Below are positions 54,538 to 62,494 of a DNA stretch of 64,000 nt, piece after piece (the first letter of the stretch is position 1; each line of letters starts with the position of its first letter). The translations under genes were made by a program, and so were the position numbers. The notes under the pieces are model-generated. The model did not search any database, was not told where the DNA came from, and saw nothing but the letters and a program-made list of their open reading frames with translations. Origin of the DNA: Lachnospiraceae bacterium UBA3310 (lineage in GTDB: Bacteria; Bacillota; Clostridia; Lachnospirales; Lachnospiraceae); the NCBI GenBank assembly GCA_002361355.1, contig DESQ01000049.1:18885-82884 (forward strand), given 5' to 3'.

Positions 54538-55675
54538 ACTTCTGTCTGATATACTCGTAAGTCTCCGACTCCGCCGCCAGAATCTCTTCCAGCGTGGGAT
54601 TTTCCACCACCTGATGGGCGTCCATTGCCATCCCGATCAGTTCCGGAATCTGCAAAAACCGAATCCGCTTCTCCAAAAACAGCGCTACCGCCTTCTCGTT
54701 CGCCGCATTAAACACCGTCGGAAGAGAACCGCCCCTCTCGGCGGCGCGGTATGCCAGCGCAAGCCCCTGAAAGGTCTCCGTGTCCGGTCTCTCAAAAGTG
54801 AGGCTTCCTAGTTTACATAAATCTACTCTTCCAATGTCCATCGGCCTCCTGTCAGGATAGAACAGCGCATACTGGATGGGGAGTTTCATGTCCGGCACGC
54901 CCATCTGACCCATGATCCCGCCGTCCGCATACTGCACCGCAGAGTGCAGGATACTCTGGGGATGAACCACCACCTCAATCTGGTTAAGATCCACATCGAA
55001 GAGCCATTTCGCCTCCATCACTTCCAGTCCCTTGTTGCACAGGGAAGCAGAATCAATCGTAACCTTCTTCCCCATAGACCAGTTCGGATGCTTGAGCGCA
55101 TCCTCCACCGTCATGTCCGCAAGCTCCCCTCTGGTTTTTCCCCGGAATGGCCCGCCGGAAGCCGTGAGCAGTATCTTCTCCACCCGCGCCCTGTTCTCCC
55201 CGTGCAAAGACTGAAAAATGGCACTGTGCTCGCTGTCCACGGGCAGAATGGAGACACCACGCTGTTTTGCCAGAGGCATAATGATATGTCCTGCCGTCAC
55301 CAGCGTCTCCTTGTTCGCGAGGGCAATATCCCTGCCCGCCTCAATGGCCGCAATGGTAGGCCTGATGCCGATCATACCGACGATTCCGGTGACTAACACC
55401 TCCATATCCGCCGCCGTGGATACTTCCAGAAGGCCGTCCATACCGCTCACGATGCGCACCGGCAGGTCACCCACCCGCACTCTCAAATCATCAGCCGCTT
55501 TCTCATTCCAAAGAGCGGCAATTTTCGGCTTAAATTCTCTGATCTGTTCCTCTAAAAGCTCTACATTGGAGCCCGCCGCCAGAGAAACCACCTCTAAATC
55601 CTTCTCTTTTCTGACAATGTCAAGTGTCTGTGTCCCGATGGAACCGGTAGAACCCAAAATACCTATTTTTTTCAT
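54527..55675 (-). CDS. dxr: 1-deoxy-D-xylulose-5-phosphate reductoisomerase
   Basis: Dxr makes MEP, the committed isoprenoid intermediate, using NADPH and a divalent metal. The 382-residue protein has the nucleotide loop ILGSTGSIGTQTLDIV, IALANKETLVTAGHIIM, ILPVDSEHSAIFQSL, the flexible loop SGGPFRGKT and HPNWSMGKKVTIDSASL. It lies between cdsA and rseP. Confidence 0.97.
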   Translation of the reverse strand: MKKIGILGSTGSIGTQTLDIVRKEKDLEVVSLAAGSNVELLEEQIREFKPKIAALWNEKAADDLRVRVGDLPVRIVSGMDGLLEVSTAADMEVLVTGIVGMIGIRPTIAAIEAGRDIALANKETLVTAGHIIMPLAKQRGVSILPVDSEHSAIFQSLHGENRARVEKILLTASGGPFRGKTRGELADMTVEDALKHPNWSMGKKVTIDSASLCNKGLEVMEAKWLFDVDLNQIEVVVHPQSILHSAVQYADGGIMGQMGVPDMKLPIQYALFYPDRRPMDIGRVDLCKLGSLTFERPDTETFQGLALAYRAAERGGSLPTVFNAANEKAVALFLEKRIRFLQIPELIGMAMDAHQVVENPTLEEILAAESETYEYIRQKFGE

Positions 55676-55704
55676 CTTATGTTCTCACTCCGCAATATAA
55701 TTGT

Positions 55705-56547
55705 CTATACAGTCATCAGCATGATTCCCATAAATACAACGGGCGCCGCTACGATCACACTGTCAAACCGATCCATAATCCCGCCGTGGCCCGGTATCAG
55801 TTTCCCGTAATCCTTGATTCCATGATCCCGCTTGATAGCCGAAGCCGCCAGATCACCCACCATGGAAATGAGCGCGCCCACCGCGCCAAGAACTGCCGCA
55901 AACGGCAAAGGCAGGGTCATCCCGGTATAGCGGTTAATCACAAAGTAAGCGTAAAGGACAAACAAAAGAGCCGCTCCCACAACGCCGCCCACCGCACCCT
56001 CGACAGACTTCTTCGGGCTTAATTCAGGCGCCATCTTGTGTTTCCCGATCAGCACGCCCACACAGTATGCGCAGGTGTCGCTCCCCCAGGAGGCCAAAAA
56101 CACAAACCACACCAGATAAATTCCCTCGTTAAGCCCCTCCCGGATGAGATAGAGAAAGGACAGCATCACCGGCCCATAGAGAAAAGAAACCATAGCCGCC
56201 ATGATCTGGTTCGCATGGTATCTCGGAAACGTAAATACATAGACAAATAAAAAGGCCAAAAACGCCGCCACAATCGCCAATATCATCGCCGGAAAAGCCA
56301 CGGTAATGTTCCTTGCCAGAGCAAGCCCCATCACTGCATAGTACACAAGGGTCATCACACAGCCCACTTTGACCGGAGCGCTTGGTTCCATCTTCTCCCC
56401 GCGCACCTTACAGGCGGCCGTCAGCTCCTGATAAGCGATCAGGGAAACAAGAAAAAGCACCACCGCCAAAAGCGCCCCTCCTGTCAGAAGAACCACCAGC
56501 GCAACAGCAACAAGCAGGATGCCGCTCAGTAACCTTGTACGAAACAT
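55705..56547 (-). CDS. cdsA: Phosphatidate cytidylyltransferase
   Basis: CdsA makes CDP-diacylglycerol for phospholipid synthesis. The 280-residue membrane protein has about eight helices and the C-terminal signature SMVGDLAASAIKRDHGIKDYG followed by LIPGHGGIMDRFDS. GGAGG precedes the ATG. It lies 12 bases after uppS. Confidence 0.95.
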   Translation of the reverse strand: MFRTRLLSGILLVAVALVVLLTGGALLAVVLFLVSLIAYQELTAACKVRGEKMEPSAPVKVGCVMTLVYYAVMGLALARNITVAFPAMILAIVAAFLAFLFVYVFTFPRYHANQIMAAMVSFLYGPVMLSFLYLIREGLNEGIYLVWFVFLASWGSDTCAYCVGVLIGKHKMAPELSPKKSVEGAVGGVVGAALLFVLYAYFVINRYTGMTLPLPFAAVLGAVGALISMVGDLAASAIKRDHGIKDYGKLIPGHGGIMDRFDSVIVAAPVVFMGIMLMTV

Positions 56548-56559
56548 ACAGCCATCCTC

Positions 56560-57276
56560 CTATTCTGTGACCAGACCGTAACGTCTGTCCCTTTTATTAT
56601 ATGCCGCCACCGCCTTCTCTAATTCTTCTTTTGAAAAATCAGGCCATGCCACAGGCGTAAAATAAAACTCCGTGTAAGCAAGCTGCCAGAGCAGGAAATT
56701 GGAAATCCGCTGTTCATCACAGGTTCTGATCAGCAGATCCGGCTCCGGAATACCCGCCGTGTCAAGCGCCTCGTCAAACCGCTCCTGCGTGATATCCTCC
56801 GGCTTTAAAGTCCCCTCCTGTACCTGCACTGCAAGCTTTTTCGCAGCGCGGACAATCTCATCCCTTCCCCCGTAGTTAATCGCGATCTGGAAGTGCAGTC
56901 CCGTATTGTCCTTCGTGGCCTCCTCCAGCTCTCCGATTCTTTTCCTGATATCCTCATCGAGCCGGGATTTCTCACCGATCACACGCACACACATGTTATT
57001 CTTCGCCGCAGTTTTTAAGCAGGTCTTCATGTAATTGCGAAGCAGCCCCATCAGCGCGCTCACCTCATCCTCCGGCCTGTTCCAGTTCTCTGTGCTGAAA
57101 GCGTATACCGTCAAATATTGGATGCCCATCCGATAGGCTTCCTCGCAGATCACTTCCACCGTCTTCGCCCCCTGCACATGTCCGTAGTTGCGGGGCATTC
57201 CTTTCCTCTTAGCCCATCTGCCGTTGCCGTCCAAAATAATCGCTACATGCTGAGGCACTCTGTTTTCTTCCGCCAT
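56560..57276 (-). CDS. uppS: Isoprenyl transferase (undecaprenyl diphosphate synthase)
   Basis: UppS makes the C55 lipid carrier of cell-wall synthesis. The 238-residue protein has VAIILDGNGRWAKRKGMPR with catalytic Asp16, YLTVYAFSTENWNRP and the C-terminal RTCDEQRISNFLLWQLAY. The usual residue in LIRTSGE is replaced here by LIRTCDE, a small oddity. A stem-loop separates it from frr. Confidence 0.95.
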   Translation of the reverse strand: MAEENRVPQHVAIILDGNGRWAKRKGMPRNYGHVQGAKTVEVICEEAYRMGIQYLTVYAFSTENWNRPEDEVSALMGLLRNYMKTCLKTAAKNNMCVRVIGEKSRLDEDIRKRIGELEEATKDNTGLHFQIAINYGGRDEIVRAAKKLAVQVQEGTLKPEDITQERFDEALDTAGIPEPDLLIRTCDEQRISNFLLWQLAYTEFYFTPVAWPDFSKEELEKAVAAYNKRDRRYGLVTE

Positions 57277-57348
57277 ATTTTCCTCACTTCAACGTGATTT
57301 CTCACATTGTCTTTCCAACTATTAACATTATGTAAACCGATAAATGAA

Positions 57349-57382
57349 AGGGGCAACAGAATCCCGCATTCTGTAAGCCCCT
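57349..57382 (-). terminator. Stem-loop between frr and uppS (possible partial terminator)
   Basis: Outer stem AGGGGC/GCCCCT and inner stem ACAGAAT/ATTCTGT enclose a five-base loop. On the minus strand TTTCATTTAT follows, a poor T-run, so only partial termination is likely. A GTTTACATAA motif sits 12 bases further on. Confidence 0.55.
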
Positions 57383-57395
57383 CTTCCTCAATCGA

Positions 57396-57947
57396 TCATA
57401 CTGTCAAAATCTCTTTTGACTTCTCCTCCACCAGCTTATCCACATCCTTGATAAACTTGTCCGTCAGCTTCTGAAGTTTCTCTTCCAGCTCCTTGATCTC
57501 ATCCTCCGAGACCTCTGTCTTCGCCAGCTTCTTCAACGCGTCGTTACCGTCCCGCCTCGTATTGCGGATCGCAACCTTATTGTCTTCGCCCCGTTTCTTG
57601 ATATCCTTTACCAGTTCCTTACGGCGCTCCTCAGTGAGTTCCGGAAATACCAGACGGATCAGCGAGCCGTCGTTCGTGGGGGTGATTCCCACATCCGAAG
57701 CCAGAATCGCCTTCTCAATTTCCTTGATCAGGCTTTTCTCCCACGGCGCAATCTGTAAAATTCTCGCCTCGGGAACCGTGATATTGCCTACCTGCTGAAT
57801 CGGTGTGGGCGTCCCGTAATAATCCACCTTAATCTTATCGAGGACATGGGGATTTGCACGTCCGGCACGGATCGCTGCAAGATCATTCACCAGAAAATCA
57901 TAGGACTTCTGCATCTTTTCCTCATAAGGCTTAAGTCTATCGTCCAT
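57396..57947 (-). CDS. frr: Ribosome recycling factor
   Basis: Frr splits post-termination ribosomes together with EF-G. The 183-residue protein has DLAAIRAGRANPHVLDKIKV, YYGTPTPIQQVGNI and LTEERRKELVKDIKKRGED, all typical. GGGAGGATTACAGT precedes the ATG. It lies 21 bases after pyrH. Confidence 0.98.
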   Translation of the reverse strand: MDDRLKPYEEKMQKSYDFLVNDLAAIRAGRANPHVLDKIKVDYYGTPTPIQQVGNITVPEARILQIAPWEKSLIKEIEKAILASDVGITPTNDGSLIRLVFPELTEERRKELVKDIKKRGEDNKVAIRNTRRDGNDALKKLAKTEVSEDEIKELEEKLQKLTDKFIKDVDKLVEEKSKEILTV

Positions 57948-57968
57948 ACTGTAATCCTCCCAAATATA

Positions 57969-58664
57969 TTATACAGTCACTTTTGTGCCGTTAAATTTAC
58001 CTTTGACAGTGTTGACAATACTATTATCCTCACTCAGTCCGAACACCCACATAGGCATCTTATTGTCCCGTGCGAGAATAGAAGCTGTCATATCCACCAC
58101 CTGCAAATTCTTTTCAATCACCTCGTCGATCGAAATCTCTTCGTATTTTCTGGCATTGGGATTGTTTCGCGGATCATCGTCGTACACACCGTCCACCGCC
58201 TTCGCCAGAAGGATCACATCCGCATCCACCTCAACGGCACGAAGCACCACTCCTGTATCCGTGGAAAAATAAGGATGTCCCGTACCTCCCGCAAAAAAGA
58301 CCACAATATTTCTCGCAAAGTATTTGTTTGCCCTGTCCTTGGAAAACAGCTTCGTAAAAGAGCCGCACTCAAAAGGCGTCAAAATCGAAGTCATCATGCC
58401 CACAGACCGAAAAATCTCAGACACATAAATACAGTTCATGATCGTTGCAAGCATACCAATCTGATCCGCCTTCGTCCTGTCGATGTTCTCGCTGGATCGT
58501 CCGCGCCAGAAATTACCGCCGCCAATGACGATACCAACCTGAATGCCGTCATCCACCAACTGCTTTACCTGCATGGCAACACCGCGCACCGTCTCCTCAT
58601 CGAACCCTGTCTTCTTTTCGCCCGCCAGAGCTTCCCCGCTTAACTTCAAGAGTATCCGCTTCAT
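57969..58664 (-). CDS. pyrH: UMP kinase
   Basis: PyrH phosphorylates UMP to UDP. The 231-residue protein of the amino-acid-kinase fold has LLKLSGEALAG, GIVIGGGNFWRGR, VVFFAGGTGHPYFSTDT and LLAKAVDGVYDDDP. It lies 24 bases after the bactofilin gene and 21 before frr, so it is probably co-transcribed with an envelope gene pair not usually found there. Confidence 0.98.
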   Translation of the reverse strand: MKRILLKLSGEALAGEKKTGFDEETVRGVAMQVKQLVDDGIQVGIVIGGGNFWRGRSSENIDRTKADQIGMLATIMNCIYVSEIFRSVGMMTSILTPFECGSFTKLFSKDRANKYFARNIVVFFAGGTGHPYFSTDTGVVLRAVEVDADVILLAKAVDGVYDDDPRNNPNARKYEEISIDEVIEKNLQVVDMTASILARDNKMPMWVFGLSEDNSIVNTVKGKFNGTKVTV

Positions 58665-58688
58665 ATTGTCTCCTCTGTGTAACCGGAT

Positions 58689-59699
58689 TTACTTTTTCTT
58701 CTTGAACTCCTCAAAGAAGGATGTAGGATTCACATCCGCATAGCACTGGGAACACATACCTTCAATGACCGCACCGTTATTGATCTGTACGGATTTGGAT
58801 TTGATATTGCCCATCACAATAGCCGTCGTATCAAGAATCACTGGCCCCTGTACATCAATATCACCCTTAACCGCACCTGCAATCACTGCGCTGGTAGCCG
58901 TGATGTTGCCGATTACAACGGAGTTCTGTCCGATCTTTACGCTTCCAAGGCTGTTCACCTCACCAGTGATCTTGGAACCCTCGGCAAAAATCTCAGCCGC
59001 CTTGGAATTACCCTGAATCGTACCAGTCACATTCAGCTTGCCGAGAATATCAAGGTTACCATTTACAGTACCGATCAGTTCCAAAGAGCCCTCCGATACA
59101 ATATCACCCGTTATTGTCATGCCCTCTGTCACAACTGCTGTCTCGTCTACCGCTACGCGGTTTGCCTGTGCTTCCATAATCTTTCCCTTTCCTCCGCCAT
59201 TCTGCGCTTTCTCAGTTTCTTTTTCAGGTGTTTTCAACTCCTCCAAAATTTCCTCTGCCATTACAGGTTCTGCCTCCTCTTCTTCAATTACAGCCTCTGC
59301 GACCTCAGGGATCGCCGGTTCTTCTATCACAATTTCTTCTTCCGGAATCTCCGGTTCCTCTGTCGTAATCTCTTCTGTCAAAGCCTCTTCCACGGCAGGC
59401 TCCTCCACTATGGGTTCAGGCTCTTCCGCCACAGGTTCAGGCTCTTCTACCACAGGAACTGCCTCCTCCGGCTCAGACACGACCCCAAGCTCTGGTTCCA
59501 GTCCCTCTATCTTATCCAACATATCGCTCAGATTCAATGAATCAAGCGATACATCCGCCGCGGACGTTTCCGTCTTCTCACCGTCCGTAGCTGCTTTGGC
59601 CTGTCCCTGTGCCGCCAGAGCCGCTTCCAGCTCTTCTTCCGGCATCAGTTCATTGACCGCCTGGGATAAGTCATCCTTCAAATCCGAAAAAAATCCCAT
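58689..59699 (-). CDS. Bactofilin with long acidic N-terminal extension
   Basis: Bactofilins polymerise into cytoskeletal filaments that scaffold cell-wall enzymes. The C-terminal 150 residues (from about 185) show the repeating beta-helix pattern of the family (SEGSLELIGTVNGNLDILGK, GSVKIGQNSVVIGNI, GAVKGDIDVQG). The first 175 residues are different: an amphipathic N-terminal helix (MGFFSDLKDDLSQAVNELM) then about 100 residues of Glu-Pro-Val repeats. An internal ATG at 59177 follows a strong ribosome site and would give a 162-residue bactofilin alone. It lies between the polysaccharide deacetylase and pyrH genes. Confidence 0.92.
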   Translation of the reverse strand: MGFFSDLKDDLSQAVNELMPEEELEAALAAQGQAKAATDGEKTETSAADVSLDSLNLSDMLDKIEGLEPELGVVSEPEEAVPVVEEPEPVAEEPEPIVEEPAVEEALTEEITTEEPEIPEEEIVIEEPAIPEVAEAVIEEEEAEPVMAEEILEELKTPEKETEKAQNGGGKGKIMEAQANRVAVDETAVVTEGMTITGDIVSEGSLELIGTVNGNLDILGKLNVTGTIQGNSKAAEIFAEGSKITGEVNSLGSVKIGQNSVVIGNITATSAVIAGAVKGDIDVQGPVILDTTAIVMGNIKSKSVQINNGAVIEGMCSQCYADVNPTSFFEEFKKKK

Positions 59700-59717
59700 T
59701 CCCTATTCCTCCATTCT

Positions 59718-60629
59718 TTAATCGTTGCTTATATGATGAATCGCTTCCGTCTCATCTGTGATCGGAAGGATCTTCGTATCTTCCATGGCCTGAATCTGCT
59801 CAATCAGCCTTGGCAGCGCCTCCACCGTCGAATCTTTGTCGGAAGCATCGTGCATCAGTATGATCGCCTCCTGAAAATTCTGCAGCTTCGACGTGGAATT
59901 TCTCACAATCGCATCAGGGCTTATATAGGCAGACGATGCGTCTCCTGAGGATATGTTCCAGTCATAATAACTCATATCCTCCTCTTCCAGGTAATCAATC
60001 AGTTCATGCATGTCCACACTGCTCACCGTATTGCTGCTGCCGCCGGGAAACCTGCAGTATCTGCACCAGACGCCCGTCGTGTCGTAGAGAAACTCCTGCA
60101 GCTTCGTCAAATCCTCCACAAAGCTCTCTTTTGACTGATAGATCTCATTATATTTATGGCTGTAGGAGTGCATCGCAAGCGTATGCCCTTCTTCCACAAT
60201 CCTTTTATATAACGGCTGATATCTTTCTTCCTCTTTCCCGACCACAAAAAAAGTCGCTTTCACATCGTACTCTGCCAGAATATCCAGTATCTCTCCGGTA
60301 TTACTGCTTGGGCCGTCATCGAAGGTAAGATATACTTTCCTCTCCCCGTCCTCCGCCTCCAAGGCGGCTTCATCCTCACCGGATCTGCCCTGTCTGACCT
60401 CGTCCACACCGGAGGCCGTATACACGCCGGGTTCTCCTTCCCCGGATGTCTGACTCATCGCCATCGCGGGAGATGCGGAATCGCGGAGTTCTCGCAACTC
60501 GCGTTTCGCGTCATAGAGGTTTACCCCCAAAACGATACAAAGAACCAACAAGATCAGTATCGTGGAAAGCGGAATAATGACGAGCAGCCGTTTCATCAAT
60601 TGAAAATGTGCATCCTGCTGCGCATCCAT
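59718..60629 (-). CDS. Membrane-anchored polysaccharide deacetylase (NodB family)
   Basis: A cell-surface deacetylase that may act on peptidoglycan or another N-acetylated glycan. The 303-residue protein has an N-terminal membrane helix (about 16-37), a low-complexity linker, and a NodB domain with YLTFDDGPSSNTG, the metal histidines in MHSYSHKYN, the RFPGGSSN motif, DWNISSGDAS and ILMHDAS. All catalytic elements are present. The ATG at 60629 has AAGGAG 9 bases upstream and is preferred over one two codons earlier. The bactofilin gene follows after 18 bases. Confidence 0.93.
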   Translation of the reverse strand: MDAQQDAHFQLMKRLLVIIPLSTILILLVLCIVLGVNLYDAKRELRELRDSASPAMAMSQTSGEGEPGVYTASGVDEVRQGRSGEDEAALEAEDGERKVYLTFDDGPSSNTGEILDILAEYDVKATFFVVGKEEERYQPLYKRIVEEGHTLAMHSYSHKYNEIYQSKESFVEDLTKLQEFLYDTTGVWCRYCRFPGGSSNTVSSVDMHELIDYLEEEDMSYYDWNISSGDASSAYISPDAIVRNSTSKLQNFQEAIILMHDASDKDSTVEALPRLIEQIQAMEDTKILPITDETEAIHHISND

Positions 60630-60672
60630 CTTCATCGGCTCCTTTTTATTCTCTTATCCCACATTCTCTTAT

Positions 60673-60681
60673 ACTATATCA
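60673..60681 (-). promoter_or_regulatory. Extended -10 promoter candidate for the deacetylase-bactofilin-pyrH operon
   Basis: On the minus strand TGATATAGT gives an extended -10 (TG then one base then TATAGT) about 44 bases before the deacetylase start. No good -35 is seen at 17 bases. Confidence 0.45.
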
Positions 60682-60803
60682 CATCATGGAGGTAACGAAA
60701 AGAAATTTTATGAAAAAAAAGCAAGAAAATTTCGCCAAAAATGGTTTTAACCGTTTATCTTTTTTCTTTTATCAATAGTAAAATGCCGTTGTATTCGTTG
60801 AAA

Positions 60804-62480
60804 CTACAGCCGGAATCTTGAAGTGATATCCGACAATTGCCGGGCCGAGACCTTGCCGTTTGATGTCTTGTCAAAAGCCTCCGCCGTAAGTTCAACCACA
60901 TCTGTCGTTTTCTGGGCAATATCAGAGATTCCCATGGTACAGTCGCTGATATTGTCGTTGACTTCCGACATGGCGCCCGCGATCTCATCAATGAAACTTT
61001 TCAGTTCCATAACCTCCTCGTTCGCCTGATTCATAAACTCTTCTATCGACTTGGTTGTCCCGCTGTATTCATCACTGGACTGCATAAACTCATCATAGTC
61101 ATTCATTACCTTATGCTCGAGGAAATTCAGGGCATCTACAAGACAGCCTCTCAGTGTCTCCACAGACGAGTTGACATCATCCACAATCGCCACAATATTG
61201 GCTCCGGTCTGGGTAGACTGGGTCGCCAAAGACGCAATTTCGCCTGCCACAACGCCAAAGCCCTTCCCCTCTTCCCCTGCCCTTGCCGCTTCAATCGAAG
61301 CATTCAAAGAAAGCAGGTTGGTTCGATACGCAATGCTTTGAATGGCTTTTGCCAGCTCATTGATCTGCGCCGCCTTCTGCGCCTTTACAATCGCTTCCTG
61401 CGAGGTTTTCTGTATTTTATCGTATACCTGCAAAGTCTCCTCCCGGGAAGCGCTTGTTTTCTCATGAATCACCTTGCTCTTTTGGCGCGCATCCGCCGTA
61501 AGCTGCGTTCCGGCGTTAATATGCCCGGCAACGGCCGCTGCATTTCTGTTTATATTTTCAACGTGGGCCGTAACGGATTCCATGGACGCAGAGGTCTGCT
61601 CCATGGCGGCCGCCATCTTCTGGTTAATGGCGGAATTATTGGTAGAAGCCTGCTTCACCCCTTCCGAAATCTCATAAAGGGAATCCGAATCCTTCACCAG
61701 CTTTCCGGAAATATCGTTGAGTTCCGAAACAATTCCCGAAAGCTGTTCCTTCATATGGATAACAGCGTTTCCCATTGTGCCCACCTCGTCATGGGTTGAC
61801 GGGATAACGCTGTCGCTTTGCATATTTAACTCAGAAATATCATTGATTACTTCAGTCAATGCCGCGATGGGCCGCGTAATCATCCGTGTAACCGCCATGC
61901 CTATGCCCAAAGCCGCCAAAAGCAGTATCAGTCCGATCACGGCGCATATCGCAGAGATGGTATTGACCGGTTTCATGACATCTGATTTATCCGCCTGGAC
62001 AAAAATGACCCAGTCATTGACCGTACACATGAAGGCAATGTAGACCTCCCTGCCATCTATCGTACATTCTCTGACATCCGCCGTTGTAATCATGCCTGTC
62101 TGCAAGGTATCAAGAACACTTTGAATCACTGTATTTCCTTCAATCTGCCGGCCTATCATATCGGCATCGTCATGATACAGGAACTTTCCCTGCGTATCTA
62201 CCAGATAAACTCTGCTTGAGTCCATGGTATTGATCCCTACCGTATTTAAAATATAATCAAGCCTGCCAAGTCCCACATCCATGTTGCTTCTCTCGGAATC
62301 GCTGTAAAAACATTCATACAGGGTATCCGAGGCATGGACACAGGTGTCGTACAGGTAACTCTCACATAACTCCGTAATATTCTTTTTGTTTACCATATAA
62401 GATACCGTTAGTATTCCTGCAATCAAAATAACGGAAGTGGCTATAATCAGCAACGCAATTTTACCGCGTATGGATTTCAT
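60804..62480 (-). CDS. Methyl-accepting chemotaxis protein
   Basis: The 558-residue chemoreceptor has a first membrane helix (about 7-27), a dCache-like extracellular sensor (about 30-175, with YLVDTQGKFLYHDDADMIG), a second helix (about 178-200), HAMP (about 200-255) and a signalling domain (about 270-540) with the hairpin tip IAYRTNLLSLNASIEAARAG followed by GKGFGVVAGEIASLA. GGAG precedes the ATG. It starts 14 bases after the binding-protein gene 62495-63823, so the two are co-transcribed. Confidence 0.95.
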   Translation of the reverse strand: MKSIRGKIALLIIATSVILIAGILTVSYMVNKKNITELCESYLYDTCVHASDTLYECFYSDSERSNMDVGLGRLDYILNTVGINTMDSSRVYLVDTQGKFLYHDDADMIGRQIEGNTVIQSVLDTLQTGMITTADVRECTIDGREVYIAFMCTVNDWVIFVQADKSDVMKPVNTISAICAVIGLILLLAALGIGMAVTRMITRPIAALTEVINDISELNMQSDSVIPSTHDEVGTMGNAVIHMKEQLSGIVSELNDISGKLVKDSDSLYEISEGVKQASTNNSAINQKMAAAMEQTSASMESVTAHVENINRNAAAVAGHINAGTQLTADARQKSKVIHEKTSASREETLQVYDKIQKTSQEAIVKAQKAAQINELAKAIQSIAYRTNLLSLNASIEAARAGEEGKGFGVVAGEIASLATQSTQTGANIVAIVDDVNSSVETLRGCLVDALNFLEHKVMNDYDEFMQSSDEYSGTTKSIEEFMNQANEEVMELKSFIDEIAGAMSEVNDNISDCTMGISDIAQKTTDVVELTAEAFDKTSNGKVSARQLSDITSRFRL

Positions 62481-62494
62481 TGGTTCTCCTTTCC

